Assembly (NCBI RefSeq): GCF_004001065.1
Contig: NZ_BIML01000001.1
Location: forward strand, 124,001-188,000
Length of the DNA stretch: 64,000 bases
DNA from: Paenibacillus xylaniclasticus
GTDB taxonomy: Bacteria > Bacillota > Bacilli > Paenibacillales > Paenibacillaceae
Direction of reading: 5' to 3'
Positions within the stretch are counted from its first letter, which is position 1, and every line of letters starts with the position of its first letter. Shown here one piece after another: positions 1-10,369 of the stretch. The notes under the pieces were generated by a model. That model did not search any database. It was not told the DNA's origin and was given only the letters and a program-made list of their open reading frames with translations. The position numbers were made by a program, and so were the translations under genes.

Positions 1-223
1 CACAATCGGTACCTTCATCATAGGGCACAATCTGCGCGATTTGCCCTCCTATCGTCGTCACCACATACACCGTAAGCTCTTGGATTCCGGGAGGGACCGG
101 CGTTCCTGGCCATAGCGTAGGGATAAGCTCTATATCGACCCATTGCGAATCGCGCCTTTCTATACGCGGCGAGAATCCGACAAATTTCAGCTCAGTTATA
201 ACATCGTTACCGTACTGAATCAT
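1..223 (-). CDS. Unknown protein, N-terminal part (runs off the window)
   Basis: An open frame starts at an ATG at 223-221 behind an AGGAGG ribosome site and continues leftward out of the window without a stop (74 codons seen). The peptide begins MIQYGNDVITELKF and holds a Pro-rich stretch (PGTPVPPG) before a beta-rich segment. No family was recognised and there is no signal peptide or membrane segment in the visible part. The gltD terminator lies between it and gltD, so it is probably transcribed separately. The clean ribosome site and open frame make it likely real. Confidence 0.6.
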   Translation of the reverse strand, partial: MIQYGNDVITELKFVGFSPRIERRDSQWVDIELIPTLWPGTPVPPGIQELTVYVVTTIGGQIAQIVPYDEGTDC

Positions 224-300
224 TACGATTTCCTCCTAAGCAGCATACACCTGAATACATCTTGTCTCCTAATAGCTTATCACATTTGTAGTGAAGTCGA

Positions 301-342
301 TAATAAAAATAAGCACAAACGTTCTTCTGAACGCTTGTGCTT
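301..342 (-). terminator. Rho-independent terminator of gltD
   Basis: An inverted repeat (AAGCACAA...TTGTGCTT extended by CGTTC/GAACG, one mismatch) spans 311-342. On the minus strand it is followed by a T-rich tract (301-310). It lies about 30 bases past the gltD stop. Confidence 0.8.
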
Positions 343-369
343 CAAGCCTGAGCTCTCCACTGCAACCTA

Positions 370-1857
370 TTAAGGAAGCATCGATGAGCCCATCAAATAT
401 TTATCTACCTCGCGAGCAACCTCGCGGCCTTCATTGATTGCCCATACAACAAGACTTTGACCACGGCGCATGTCGCCTGCTGCGAACACTTTATCGACGT
501 TCGTGGTGTACTTGCCATATTGAGCTTTCACATTCGAACGACGGTCTTGCTCCAGACCAAGCTCGTTAATAATCGTGTTTTCAGGTCCTTCAAAGCCGAC
601 AGCGATCAAGACGAGATCCGCCTTCCACACCTTCTCTGTACCTGGAATATCCGTATAAATTCTGCGTCCCGTCTCGTCAACCTTCCGCTCGATTTGAACC
701 GTGTGGAGCTCTTTCAGGTTGCCGTTCTCGTCGCCGACGAACTTCTTCGTCAACACTGAGAATGCACGAGGATCTTCGCCATAGAGCGCCTTCGCTTCTT
801 CATGCGCATAATCCAACGTATAGACGTTCGGGAATTGAGGCCATGGATTGTTCACGATATCGCGCTCCAGCGGCGCCTTGCCAACTGTACCGAATTGCGT
901 AACCGAGCGGCAGCCATGACGCAAAGCCGTTGCAACACAGTCCGTTCCCGTATCGCCGCCGCCAATAACGATAACGTCCTTGTCCTTCGCCGATATATAA
1001 TTGCCGTCTTCAAGATTGGAATCCAGGTAGCTTTTGATCGTACCATTCAAGTAATCCATGGCCTGGTAAATACCCTTCAGCTCACGACCTTCAATCTGTA
1101 CGTCGCGCGGTTTCGTAGCACCGCCGCACAATACGACTGCATCGAACTCGTCAACCAACTTCTTGGCAGGAATATCTTTGCCGATTTCTGTATTCGTTAC
1201 GAACGTAATACCTTCCGCCGCAAGCAGATCAACACGACGTTGTACAACTGCCTTGTCTAGCTTCATCGTAGGAATGCCATACGTCAACAATCCGCCGATC
1301 CGATCCGCACGCTCATATACGGTCACAAGATGTCCGGCTTTATTCAATTGAGCTGCTGCCGCAAGACCAGCAGGACCAGAGCCGACCACCGCAACGCGCT
1401 TGCCTGTACGATTCTTCGGCGGTTGAGGTACGACCCAGCCTTCCTCAAAACCGCGGTCGATAATTGCCTGCTCTATCGTCTTGATCGTAACAGGCTGTCC
1501 AATCAAACCAACTGTGCATGAGCCTTCGCAAGGTGCAGGACATACACGCCCTGTGAACTCAGGGAAGTTATTCGTTTTATGAAGCCGATCGAGCGCCTCA
1601 CGCCACAGACCACGATAAATTAAGTTATTCCACTCTGGAATCAAGTTGTTGACTGGGCATCCTGAGGCATTGCCTGCCAGCTCCATACCTGTGTGGCAAT
1701 ATGGCGTTCCGCAATCCATACAGCGTGCGCCTTGCGTACGAAGCGCATCTTCGCTCATGTGAAGATGGAATTCTTCCCAATCTTTAATCCGCTCTATTGG
1801 ATCGCGATCTGCCGGCAGTTCGCGTTTATACTCCATAAATCCCGTAGGTGTAGACAT
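370..1857 (-). CDS. gltD: Glutamate synthase (NADPH) small subunit
   Basis: The 495-residue product is the FAD/NADPH-binding beta subunit of glutamate synthase, which passes electrons to the large subunit for making glutamate from glutamine and 2-oxoglutarate. The N-terminal part carries the iron-sulfur cysteines (CMDCGTPYC near 46-54, CPVNN near 67, then CPAPCEGSC). The first dinucleotide fold has [12 protein letters not shown] and the second [11 protein letters not shown]. The start at 1857 is chosen because GGGGGAG sits 8 bases upstream; an in-frame ATG 14 codons earlier lacks a site. The large subunit gene is not adjacent, unlike the usual gltAB pair, so gltD stands alone here. Its promoter overlaps a LexA-like palindrome. 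Confidence 0.93.
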   Translation of the reverse strand: MSTPTGFMEYKRELPADRDPIERIKDWEEFHLHMSEDALRTQGARCMDCGTPYCHTGMELAGNASGCPVNNLIPEWNNLIYRGLWREALDRLHKTNNFPEFTGRVCPAPCEGSCTVGLIGQPVTIKTIEQAIIDRGFEEGWVVPQPPKNRTGKRVAVVGSGPAGLAAAAQLNKAGHLVTVYERADRIGGLLTYGIPTMKLDKAVVQRRVDLLAAEGITFVTNTEIGKDIPAKKLVDEFDAVVLCGGATKPRDVQIEGRELKGIYQAMDYLNGTIKSYLDSNLEDGNYISAKDKDVIVIGGGDTGTDCVATALRHGCRSVTQFGTVGKAPLERDIVNNPWPQFPNVYTLDYAHEEAKALYGEDPRAFSVLTKKFVGDENGNLKELHTVQIERKVDETGRRIYTDIPGTEKVWKADLVLIAVGFEGPENTIINELGLEQDRRSNVKAQYGKYTTNVDKVFAAGDMRRGQSLVVWAINEGREVAREVDKYLMGSSMLP

Positions 1858-1910
1858 GATCGCAACTCCCCCATAAATATTTTCCCGATTCATTACCATT
1901 GAACAACTAG

Positions 1911-1939
1911 ACTATAGCGGGAATCGAACAATTGTTCAA
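1911..1939 (-). promoter_or_regulatory. gltD promoter with overlapping LexA-like palindrome
   Basis: On the minus strand, TTGAAC (1939-1934), a 17-base spacer and TATAGT (1916-1911) form a sigma-A type promoter about 55 bases before the gltD start. The palindrome GAACAATTGTTC (1926-1937) overlaps the -35 box. It is identical to a box between lexA and yneA at 43959-43970. The promoter and palindrome are read directly; control by LexA is inferred. Confidence 0.6.
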
Positions 1940-2090
1940 TAACAATCTTTGCATAAGAGCGACTGTTTCAATATTTGATAGGGAAAATATTATCATTAGA
2001 ATACAGGCTTTACAAATGGATTATCCGTACAATCATTTGTACTATTATGCTCTTGCAGTTAAACAGAATGCTTCTAGCAATGTTCGTGAT

Positions 2091-2579
2091 TTACTGTCTT
2101 ACCAAGGTTAAGAATCGATAATTGTACGGGTTTTTCTCATCCGTCACGCCTACTTTAATGTCTACAATCTTCCATTTTGATTCATCATATTCTGGAAAAA
2201 AAGCATCTGTGCCCTCGAATATATGATCAATCTCCGTGACAAGCAGTTTGTCTGCATAGGGAAGAAATTGGTCGTAAATCTCAGCCCCACCTATGACGAC
2301 TAATTCCTCTTCAGATCCGTATTTGTTCAGCGCTTCTTCCACTGATCCGACCGTTTCTGCCCCTTCGAATGCAAGTCCCTCCGAACGGGTCAGTACGACG
2401 TTTCGACGGTTCGGCAGCGCTTTCGGGAACGACTGGAACGTCTTACGGCCCATCACGACAGTTTTGCCTGTCGTATATGCTTTGAAATAAGCCATGTCGG
2501 CTGGCAGCCGCCACGGAATTTTATTGTCAATACCGATACCCCGCTGCCGGTCCATCGCCCAAATCATGCTGATCGTCAT
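2091..2579 (-). CDS. folA: Dihydrofolate reductase
   Basis: The 162-residue product reduces dihydrofolate to tetrahydrofolate with NADPH. It has the usual family length, the N-terminal ISMIWAMD strand, the IPWRLPADM segment with the catalytic acid at about residue 28, and VVMGRKTFQSFP, which binds the cofactor phosphate. It lies 38 bases after thyA on the same strand. The pair forms the classic thymidylate operon, in which ThyA produces the dihydrofolate that FolA recycles. Confidence 0.95.
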   Translation of the reverse strand: MTISMIWAMDRQRGIGIDNKIPWRLPADMAYFKAYTTGKTVVMGRKTFQSFPKALPNRRNVVLTRSEGLAFEGAETVGSVEEALNKYGSEEELVVIGGAEIYDQFLPYADKLLVTEIDHIFEGTDAFFPEYDESKWKIVDIKVGVTDEKNPYNYRFLTLVRQ

Positions 2580-2617
2580 TGCTGTTTCTCACTCTCCTGT
2601 CTCCAGTCAGACCCGCT

Positions 2618-3574
2618 TTAAACCGCGATAGGTGCTTTAATTGCCGGGTGAGCCTCATAGCCTTCCAATCGAATATCCGACACCTCAACGTCGAAGACGG
2701 ATTGCCAATCACCTTGCAAAACAAGCTTCGGCAACGGCTTCGGTTCGCGTGTGAGCTGCTCTTGAATTGCATCTAGATGGTTAATATATATATGGGCATC
2801 TCCCAGCGTATGAATGAACTCTCCCACTTCCAATCCGCATTCTCGCGCAATGAGGTGCGTCAACAGCGCATAGGAAGCAATATTAAACGGAATACCGAGG
2901 AATATATCTGCGCTCCGCTGATACAGCTGACACGACAGCTTACCTTCCGCTACGTAGAATTGGAACAGCGTATGGCAAGGTGGGAGCGCCATCGACGGTA
3001 CATCCTCTGGATTCCACGCCGAGACAATAAGACGGCGCGAGTCTGGGTTCGTCTTAATCGATTGAATGACGTCCTTCAACTGATCGATCGTTTCACCCTT
3101 CGTCGTCTGCCAAGCGCGCCATTGCTTGCCGTATACGTCGCCCAACTCCCCATATTTAGCGGCAAACTGATCGTCTTCCAGCATAAGCTTCGTATACCGC
3201 GCCATTTGCTCCTCATATTGGATGGCGAACTCCTTGTCTGTCTGCGAACGCAGCCCAAAATTCGTCATGTCTGGGCCGTCATACGCATCGCTTTCAACCC
3301 ATCGCTTAAAGGCCCATTCATTCCATATCGTATTGTTATGCTGCAGCAAATAACGGATGTTCGTATCGCCCTTCATGAACCAGAGCAGTTCGCTCTTTAC
3401 AAGTCCGAAGGGCACCTTCTTCGTCGTTAGAATCGGAAAGCCTTCATTCAGATCAAACCGCATCTGGTAACCAAACGTCGAGATCGTCCCCGTACCTGTA
3501 CGGTCGTCCTTGCGAGTCCCGTTATTCAGTACATAACGTAACAGCTGCAAATACTGCTCCTCATTATGACTCAT
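2618..3574 (-). CDS. thyA: Thymidylate synthase
   Basis: The 318-residue enzyme methylates dUMP to dTMP using methylenetetrahydrofolate. Diagnostic parts are the N-terminal DDRTGTGT loop, the active-site Cys in [10 protein letters not shown], and [15 protein letters not shown] for folate and nucleotide binding. At about 318 residues it is the longer form with the roughly 50-residue insertion known from Lactobacillus casei, rather than the 264-residue E. coli form. The start at 3574 has GGAG ten bases upstream; the in-frame ATG three codons earlier sits too close to that site. Confidence 0.95.
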   Translation of the reverse strand: MSHNEEQYLQLLRYVLNNGTRKDDRTGTGTISTFGYQMRFDLNEGFPILTTKKVPFGLVKSELLWFMKGDTNIRYLLQHNNTIWNEWAFKRWVESDAYDGPDMTNFGLRSQTDKEFAIQYEEQMARYTKLMLEDDQFAAKYGELGDVYGKQWRAWQTTKGETIDQLKDVIQSIKTNPDSRRLIVSAWNPEDVPSMALPPCHTLFQFYVAEGKLSCQLYQRSADIFLGIPFNIASYALLTHLIARECGLEVGEFIHTLGDAHIYINHLDAIQEQLTREPKPLPKLVLQGDWQSVFDVEVSDIRLEGYEAHPAIKAPIAV

Positions 3575-3670
3575 CTGTCTCATTCTCCGTAATCAATTTA
3601 TTCAAAGGATAACTTAATTGTATCATAATCGCCCATCTAGGGCGACTGACCGAAAAATATGACGCTAGAT

Positions 3671-4178
3671 CTAAGAATGCCCTTTACGCTCATCAATCCT
3701 TTTCCGTCTGAGAAGATAACGATCACGGCCGGTTATGTACAGCTCCTGCTCCTCCTCGGTCTCGGGTATAACGCCTGGCACCACCGTCGGACGGCCATCA
3801 TCGCCAAGTGCCACAAAGACGAAAAAGGCTGTTACTGCCGTATTGCGGACACCTGTCTTCAAATTTTCAGTTACAGCCTTCACGTATACCTCAATCGAGC
3901 TTCGATGCGTCCAGGTCACGAACGACTCGACGATAATCGCATCACCGACCCGGATCGGAGCGACAAAATCTATACTGTCAGTCGATACCGTAACGACTGC
4001 TGTTCGAGAGTGCCGCATTGCCGAGATCGCCGCTACCTTATCCATATATTCCATCACAATGCCGCCGAACATCGTCTGGAGATGATTCGTATCCGAAGGA
4101 AAAACGATCTCTGTCAAAATAGCACGTGATTCAGAAGCACGTTTCTTATTCCCCGTTGATGCCATTTCGTTGGTCATG
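3671..4178 (-). CDS. Hot-dog fold acyl-CoA thioesterase (YkhA/YciA-like)
   Basis: The 168-residue product belongs to the hot-dog acyl-CoA hydrolases, which split acyl-CoA to free acid and CoA in the cytoplasm. The core reads VFPSDTNHLQTMFGG followed by MEYMDKVAAISAMRHS, the family signature with the catalytic acid, and then VTVSTDSIDFVAPIRVGD. ATG at 4178 follows AGGTGG by 7 bases. It is a single gene between thyA and the pdh operon. The substrate cannot be told from sequence. Confidence 0.85.
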
Positions 4179-4242
4179 CACAAGCCACCTTTTCATAAAA
4201 ATAGACTGTGATGCGCTGACCTTATTATATGTAGCTTTACAT

Positions 4243-4279
4243 TAAAAAGAGGCCTGCGGCATTCATACCGCAGACCTCT
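4243..4279 (-). terminator. Terminator of the pdh operon
   Basis: A strong stem (AGAGGTCTGCGG paired with CCGCAGGCCTCT, one mismatch) occupies about 4247-4279 just past the pdhD stop. On the minus strand it is followed by a run of T. Confidence 0.9.
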
Positions 4280-4291
4280 CAATCACTTCAA

Positions 4292-5707
4292 TTACTTCGT
4301 GAATACGTGGATTGGGTGGCCAAGTGCCACTTCCGCTGCATCGAGAACGATCTCACCAAGCGTAGGGTGAGCGTGGATCGTCAATGCAATATCTTCGAGC
4401 GTAGCACCCATCTCAATCGCAAGACCAAGCTCAGCAATCATGTTCGAAGCTTCAATACCGACGATTTGTGCGCCGAGCACAAGGCCGTTATCCGCATCGG
4501 ATACGATCTTCACAAAGCCTTCCGTACCGTTAAGCGACAGAGCACGACCATTCGCTGCGAATGGGAATTTGCCCACTTTCACGTTGTGGCCTTTTTCTTT
4601 CGCTTCTTTCTCCGTGTAACCAACTGCCGCGCACTCTGGATCGGAGAACGCAACTGCAGGAATGCACTTGTAGTCAACGACGCTAGGCAGTCCAGCGATC
4701 GCTTCAGCAGCTACGCGGCCTTCATACATTGCTTTGTGAGCAAGAGCTGCACCCGGAACGATGTCGCCAATTGCAAAGATGTGCGGAATGTTCGTACGGC
4801 CTTGGTGGTCGACCTTCACAAGACCACGGTCGGTCAGTTCGATGCCGATCAGGTCAAGACCAAGCTCACCATCCGTATTCGGACGACGGCCTACCGTTAC
4901 GAGCAGATAGTCTGCTTCCACAACTTCTTCTTTGTCGCCAACCGTATACGTTACTTTCACGCTGTCTGCTGTTTGTTCAGCCGATTTAGCGGAAGCTCCC
5001 GTTACGATGTTAACATCTTTCGTTTTGAGCTTCTTCGCAACGATGTTGGACATATCTTTGTCGAAGCCAGGCATAATCGCGTCTGCGCCTTCGATGATCG
5101 TCACTTTCGTTCCGAATTTGCTGTACATTTGACCCAGCTCGATACCGATGTAGCCGCCGCCGATAACGACTAGGCTCTTCGGAATTTCTGGCAGCGACAG
5201 TGCTTCTGTCGAGGACAGAATGCGACCGCCATAAGGGAATGCTTTCAGTTCGATTGGGCGGGAGCCCGTCGCGATAATGCAGTTTTTGAAACGGTAGCGC
5301 GGTGCTTCTTGATCGTTGAATACACGCGCTTCGTTCGCATTGATGAACATAACTTCGCCGTTGAAATATTCAACTTTGTTCGCTTTGAGCAGCGATGCAA
5401 CGCCGCCCGTCAGCTTTTTCGTTACGCCGTTTTTGAACTCTTGCACTTTGCTCCAGTCAACATTAACATCGCCAACCGTAATGCCGAACGCTGCGCCGTG
5501 CGTAGCTGCTTCGTATTGGTGAGCAGCCGAGATGAGAGCTTTAGAAGGAATACAACCAACGTTCAAGCATACGCCACCTACGTTTGCTTTATCTACGCAA
5601 AGTACGGATTGACCAAGCTGTGCTGCACGAATTGCCGCGACGTAACCGCCAGGGCCAGCACCAATGACTAAAGTATCGATATCAAGAGACGCGTCTCCTA
5701 CTACCAT
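4292..5707 (-). CDS. pdhD: Dihydrolipoyl dehydrogenase, E3 of pyruvate dehydrogenase
   Basis: The 471-residue FAD enzyme reoxidises dihydrolipoyl groups of the E2 core and passes electrons to NAD. Visible are the N-terminal FAD fold (VIGAGPGGYVAA), the redox disulfide in GGVCLNVGCIPSK (C47 and C52), the NAD fold (VVIGGGYIGIELG), and the C-terminal HAHPTLGE with the catalytic His-Glu pair. It is the last gene of the pdhA-B-C-D operon, 4 bases after pdhC, and is followed by a terminator. Confidence 0.95.
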   Translation of the reverse strand: MVVGDASLDIDTLVIGAGPGGYVAAIRAAQLGQSVLCVDKANVGGVCLNVGCIPSKALISAAHQYEAATHGAAFGITVGDVNVDWSKVQEFKNGVTKKLTGGVASLLKANKVEYFNGEVMFINANEARVFNDQEAPRYRFKNCIIATGSRPIELKAFPYGGRILSSTEALSLPEIPKSLVVIGGGYIGIELGQMYSKFGTKVTIIEGADAIMPGFDKDMSNIVAKKLKTKDVNIVTGASAKSAEQTADSVKVTYTVGDKEEVVEADYLLVTVGRRPNTDGELGLDLIGIELTDRGLVKVDHQGRTNIPHIFAIGDIVPGAALAHKAMYEGRVAAEAIAGLPSVVDYKCIPAVAFSDPECAAVGYTEKEAKEKGHNVKVGKFPFAANGRALSLNGTEGFVKIVSDADNGLVLGAQIVGIEASNMIAELGLAIEMGATLEDIALTIHAHPTLGEIVLDAAEVALGHPIHVFTK

Positions 5708-5711
5708 TACG

Positions 5712-7019
5712 TTACACCTCCATGATGAACAGTTCAGGCTGTGCCAGTAACTGTTTGATGTAGTTCAAGAAGTTTTGAGCTGTTGCTCCGTCGATGAGAC
5801 GGTGGTCGAAGCTGAGCGACAATGCCATAACAGGCGCAGCTACGACTTCGCCGTTCTTCACAACGGCTTTTTCAGAGATACGGCCCGTGCCGAGAATCGC
5901 AACTTCAGGGAAGTTGATGACAGGCGTGAAGAACATGCCGCCAGCGGAACCGATATTCGTAATCGTAATCGTGCTGCCTTTCAGTTCGTTAGGACCGAGC
6001 TTGCCTTCGCGGCCGCGAACGGCCAGATCACTGATCGTGCTTGCAACAGTGTAAATATTTTTACGGTCAGCATCCTCGATAACTGGAACGATCAAGCCGT
6101 TCTCCGTATCGGTTGCGATGCCGATGTTGTAATATTTGCGCAGTACAATTTCTTGTGCAGCCTCGTCCAGCGTTGCATTCATGATCGGGAATTCGCGGCA
6201 TGCTGCTACGAGCGCCTTCACGATGAACGGCAGGTAAGTTAGCTTAATGCCTTTCTTCTCTGCGAATGGTTTATACTTCGCACGAAGAGCGACGAGCTCC
6301 GTTACATCGACTTCGTCCATCAGCGTAACATGCGGCGCCGTGTACATCGATTTAACCATTGCGTTCGAGATCGCTTTGCGAATGCCTTTGAACGGAATGC
6401 GCTCTTCTGGACGATAAGCAGTTCCAGCTGCTACCGGAGCTGCCGCTACGGCCTCTTTCTCTTCAGCTGCTTGTGCTGGTGCTGCTGCCGCTTCGACAGA
6501 AGCAGCTGCCGCCGGCGTAGCACCGCCGGATTTGAATGCGTCGATATCCTCACGCGTTACTTTACCATTCTTGCCAGTGCCCGTCACCGCCGTGATGTCT
6601 ACGCCTTGTTCGCGGGCATATTTGCGCACGCTTGGCGTTGCCAACACGAGTGCGCCGCCAGCCTGCGGTGCAGGAGCAGGTGCTGCTGCTTGCGCTGGTG
6701 CCTCTGCCGGAGCTTGTGCTTCAGCCGCAGGAGCAGTTGCGCTGTCTGCCGCAACCGTAGCGCCTTCTGGCAGCTCGCCGGTTACATCGATAATGGCAAC
6801 TACTTCGCCGACATGGCATACTTGGCCATCCTTCGCGAACACTTCAAGAACTTTACCTTCTACCGGACAAGGCACTTCTACGATTGCCTTATCGTTCTGA
6901 ACTTCCATCAAGATGCTCTCATCATTAACCTCGTCGCCTGGCTTGATGTGCATTTTGACGATTTCGCCCTCATGCAAACCTTCGCCGAGCTCCGGGAACC
7001 GATATTCGAACTTAGCCAT
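5712..7019 (-). CDS. pdhC: Pyruvate dehydrogenase E2, dihydrolipoyl acetyltransferase
   Basis: The 435-residue core subunit carries one lipoyl domain (lipoyl Lys at about 44 in [11 protein letters not shown]). A long Ala/Pro/Glu-rich flexible linker follows, then a peripheral subunit-binding domain ([17 protein letters not shown], about 125-165), a second Ala-rich linker, and the catalytic acetyltransferase domain ending with [10 protein letters not shown], whose His and Asp are catalytic. It transfers the acetyl group from the lipoyl arm to CoA. GGAGG lies upstream of the start. Confidence 0.95.
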   Translation of the reverse strand: MAKFEYRFPELGEGLHEGEIVKMHIKPGDEVNDESILMEVQNDKAIVEVPCPVEGKVLEVFAKDGQVCHVGEVVAIIDVTGELPEGATVAADSATAPAAEAQAPAEAPAQAAAPAPAPQAGGALVLATPSVRKYAREQGVDITAVTGTGKNGKVTREDIDAFKSGGATPAAAASVEAAAAPAQAAEEKEAVAAAPVAAGTAYRPEERIPFKGIRKAISNAMVKSMYTAPHVTLMDEVDVTELVALRAKYKPFAEKKGIKLTYLPFIVKALVAACREFPIMNATLDEAAQEIVLRKYYNIGIATDTENGLIVPVIEDADRKNIYTVASTISDLAVRGREGKLGPNELKGSTITITNIGSAGGMFFTPVINFPEVAILGTGRISEKAVVKNGEVVAAPVMALSLSFDHRLIDGATAQNFLNYIKQLLAQPELFIMEV

Positions 7020-7068
7020 CCGAATGTTCCTCCCTCATGTATCTATAACATACCCGATAAATAGGTCA

Positions 7069-8046
7069 TTAAAAGTTCAATACTTGTTTTGCTGCTTTTA
7101 CGACGCGTTCAGGCGACGGCAGCCATGCATCTTCGATCTGTGCAAAAGGATATACCGTATCAGGACCCGCAACACGAAGTACTGGAGCTTCGAGGTGCAA
7201 AATAGCTTTTTCGTTGATTTGTGCAATAACCTCTGCAGCTACGCCGGAAGTTTTCTGTGCTTCTTGTACGACGATCGCGCGGTTCGTCTTCTGGATCGAT
7301 TTCACCAGCGTATCGATGTCAAGCGGCAGCAGCGTACGAAGGTCGATAACTTCTGCCTCGATGCCTTCTTTCGCCAGCTCATCAGCAGCTTTCTTCGCCG
7401 TATGAACCATCATGCCGTAAGCAATAATCGTAACGTCTTTACCTTCACGAACGACGTTCGCTTTACCGATCTCAACCGTGTAGTCGCCTTCAGGAACTTC
7501 TTCACGGAATGCACGGTACAGATTCAAATGCTCCATGAAAAATACAGGGTCATTGTCACGGATAGCGGAAATCATCAAGCCTTTCGCATCATACGGATTC
7601 GAAGGCACGATAACTTTGATACCTGGCGTTTGCACTGCAAGACCTTCAAGTGAGTCCGTATGCAGCTCAGCCGCTTTAACGCCGCCGCCGAATGGCGTAC
7701 GGAATACGATTGGCGAGTTGTAACGGCCGCCGGAACGGTAACGCATACGGGCAGCTTGTACAAACATTTGGTCCATAGCCTCATAAATAAAGCCAACGAA
7801 CTGGATTTCTGCAATTGGGCGGAAGCCCTGCGTGCCTAAGCCGACCGCCATGCCGGCGATTGCGGATTCAGCCAGGGGCGTATCGAATACGCGCTCTTCG
7901 CCGAATTCCTCTTGCAGCCCTTCCGTTACTCGGAATACGCCGCCCACCTTACCAACGTCCTCACCGAAAATAAGAACGTTAGGATCCTGCTTCAATTCAA
8001 TGCGCATCGCATCGCGCAGCGCTTCTAACATATTCATTTGAGCCAT
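7069..8046 (-). CDS. pdhB: Pyruvate dehydrogenase E1 beta subunit
   Basis: The 325-residue subunit pairs with PdhA to decarboxylate pyruvate with thiamine diphosphate. It has the transketolase-like pyrimidine-binding domain ([49 protein letters not shown]) and the C-terminal domain with [14 protein letters not shown]. The length is normal for the family. It sits between pdhA (37-base gap) and pdhC (49-base gap). Confidence 0.95.
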   Translation of the reverse strand: MAQMNMLEALRDAMRIELKQDPNVLIFGEDVGKVGGVFRVTEGLQEEFGEERVFDTPLAESAIAGMAVGLGTQGFRPIAEIQFVGFIYEAMDQMFVQAARMRYRSGGRYNSPIVFRTPFGGGVKAAELHTDSLEGLAVQTPGIKVIVPSNPYDAKGLMISAIRDNDPVFFMEHLNLYRAFREEVPEGDYTVEIGKANVVREGKDVTIIAYGMMVHTAKKAADELAKEGIEAEVIDLRTLLPLDIDTLVKSIQKTNRAIVVQEAQKTSGVAAEVIAQINEKAILHLEAPVLRVAGPDTVYPFAQIEDAWLPSPERVVKAAKQVLNF

Positions 8047-8082
8047 GATCGATGGAATCCTCCTTCTGCAGTTTAGTCGTTA

Positions 8083-9174
<1,092 letters not shown>

Positions 9175-9221
9175 TCACCTCATATTAATATTTGAATATC
9201 GCATGCGTCTGTTATAGAATT

Positions 9222-9251
9222 ATTATAAACCTGTTTTGAGAATATGGTCAA
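9222..9251 (-). promoter_or_regulatory. Promoter of the pdh operon
   Basis: On the minus strand TTGACC (9251-9246), 18 bases and TATAAT (9227-9222) form a near-consensus sigma-A promoter about 57 bases before pdhA. Confidence 0.75.
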
Positions 9252-9266
9252 AACAAAAAACATAAA

Positions 9267-9307
9267 AACCGCGGTTTTTTAATGTTTCAGGCGGTTTTTT
9301 AATGAAA
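9267..9307. repeat. Palindrome and short tandem repeat upstream of the pdh promoter
   Basis: A 16-base palindrome (AAAAACCGCGGTTTTT) is followed by a second copy of GCGGTTTTTTAATG 22 bases further on, giving two direct repeats between pdhA and the divergent esterase gene. It may be a regulator site or a transcription barrier; the sequence does not decide between these. Confidence 0.45.
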
Positions 9308-9445
9308 TTGTATATGTAACAGAACTTCTTTATTAGTGATACAGAATAGTACACCGAAGCGATCATTCACTGCAGAACGCCATTGTTTCTCTCTATTGTT
9401 TGCCCACTAACAGAGGTTCTCATGCAGAAGAAAGGAGTCATATCC

Positions 9446-10177
9446 ATGGATGATAAATATTTAAAACGTACAGTGAACAAGGAGACGGTTCCAAGCCGTT
9501 ATTTGCCTGAAGGGGAACGCAAGCTTCGTGTATTTCTGCCGCCTGGTTATAATGAAGTATTAAGTTATCCGGTTGTTTTCTGCCAAGATGGCGAAGATTT
9601 CTTCAACTTCGGTCGGGTGGCGACAATCGCAAACCAGCTTATATTAGATGAGGGAGTAGAACCTTTCATCATTGTCGGCGTTGATGTCGACAAAAGCGTA
9701 AGGACGGAGGAATATTCGCCGGACGGTAACCGATATGCGAATTACGTCCGTTTCTTTGCAGAGGAGCTTCTACCTTTCATCGAAAGCAAATATCCTGTTC
9801 GCCGCGAACGTTCTGAACGACTGCTTGCCGGTGACTCGCTAGGCGGAACGGTATCGCTGCATATTGCGCTTGAGCATCCGGAGCTTTTCAACCGCGTCCT
9901 CTCTCTGTCTGGCGCATTCTATCCTGCATCCCGGAATCTAATTGCTGCAACGAGCGATTTATCTTGGCTTGATATCTACATGACCGTCGGACTGCAAGAG
10001 AATGCATATGAAACCGACCGCGGGATTTACGATTTCGTTGCACTTAACCGAAACGCGCGGATATTATTTGAGGAACGTGGAGCGAAGACGACTTACTTCG
10101 AACGCGACGGCAAGCATACTTGGGGCTTCTGGCAGAAGGATTTGCCTGCGGCGTTAGCTTATTTCTTGGATCGATAG
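9446..10177 (+). CDS. Alpha/beta-hydrolase esterase (Fes/EstD-like)
   Basis: The 243-residue product is a putative-esterase family hydrolase, related to enterochelin esterase and esterase D. The nucleophile elbow is GDSLGG, preceded by ERSERLLA. An Asp in VGVDVDKS and a His in DGKHTWGFW near the C-terminus complete the likely triad. There is no signal peptide, so it is cytoplasmic. The start at 9446 has AAGGAG nine bases upstream. It is one of the few plus-strand genes and is transcribed away from pdhA. The substrate is unknown. Confidence 0.8.
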   Translation: MDDKYLKRTVNKETVPSRYLPEGERKLRVFLPPGYNEVLSYPVVFCQDGEDFFNFGRVATIANQLILDEGVEPFIIVGVDVDKSVRTEEYSPDGNRYANYVRFFAEELLPFIESKYPVRRERSERLLAGDSLGGTVSLHIALEHPELFNRVLSLSGAFYPASRNLIAATSDLSWLDIYMTVGLQENAYETDRGIYDFVALNRNARILFEERGAKTTYFERDGKHTWGFWQKDLPAALAYFLDR

Positions 10178-10185
10178 AATCGAGA

Positions 10186-10287
10186 GGTGTATCTCCTTAC
10201 ATCATTGCTGTCGAGATCGCGTAGTATCAAGTTCATGAAACGATATAACCGCTGTAAGGCATTGATTCACTCTTCTGGAGATACACC
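10186..10287. repeat. Nested inverted repeats after the esterase gene
   Basis: GGTGTATCTCC (10186-10196) and its exact complement GGAGATACACC (10277-10287) face each other. Inside them TTACA/TGTAA pairs again, so about 100 bases can fold into one long hairpin. No T tract follows in either direction, so a simple terminator is not the only reading. Confidence 0.5.
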
Positions 10288-10302
10288 CCCCCGTACAAAG
10301 AA

Positions 10303-10356
10303 GTAAAGCAGCTAACTTTTGAAGCCCAAACGAGCTCCAAATAGTCACTGCTTTAC
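10303..10356 (-). terminator. Possible terminator of the ABC/peptide block
   Basis: GTAAAGCAG (10303-10311) and CTGCTTTAC (10348-10356) form a 9-base perfect stem 14 bases past the stop of the ATPase gene. The loop is long (36 bases) and there is no good T run, so the role is uncertain. Confidence 0.4.
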
Positions 10357-10369
10357 AGACATGAAAAAC

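Noticed and set aside
4307-5173. 288-codon plus-strand frame opposite pdhD
   Set aside because: Antisense shadow of dihydrolipoyl dehydrogenase; composition is Arg/Cys/Phe-rich and no motif is present.
6330-7653. Long plus-strand frames opposite pdhC and pdhB
   Set aside because: Shadows of the pdh genes: low-complexity, Cys/Arg-rich translations without ribosome sites, while the minus strand encodes clear E2 and E1 beta proteins.
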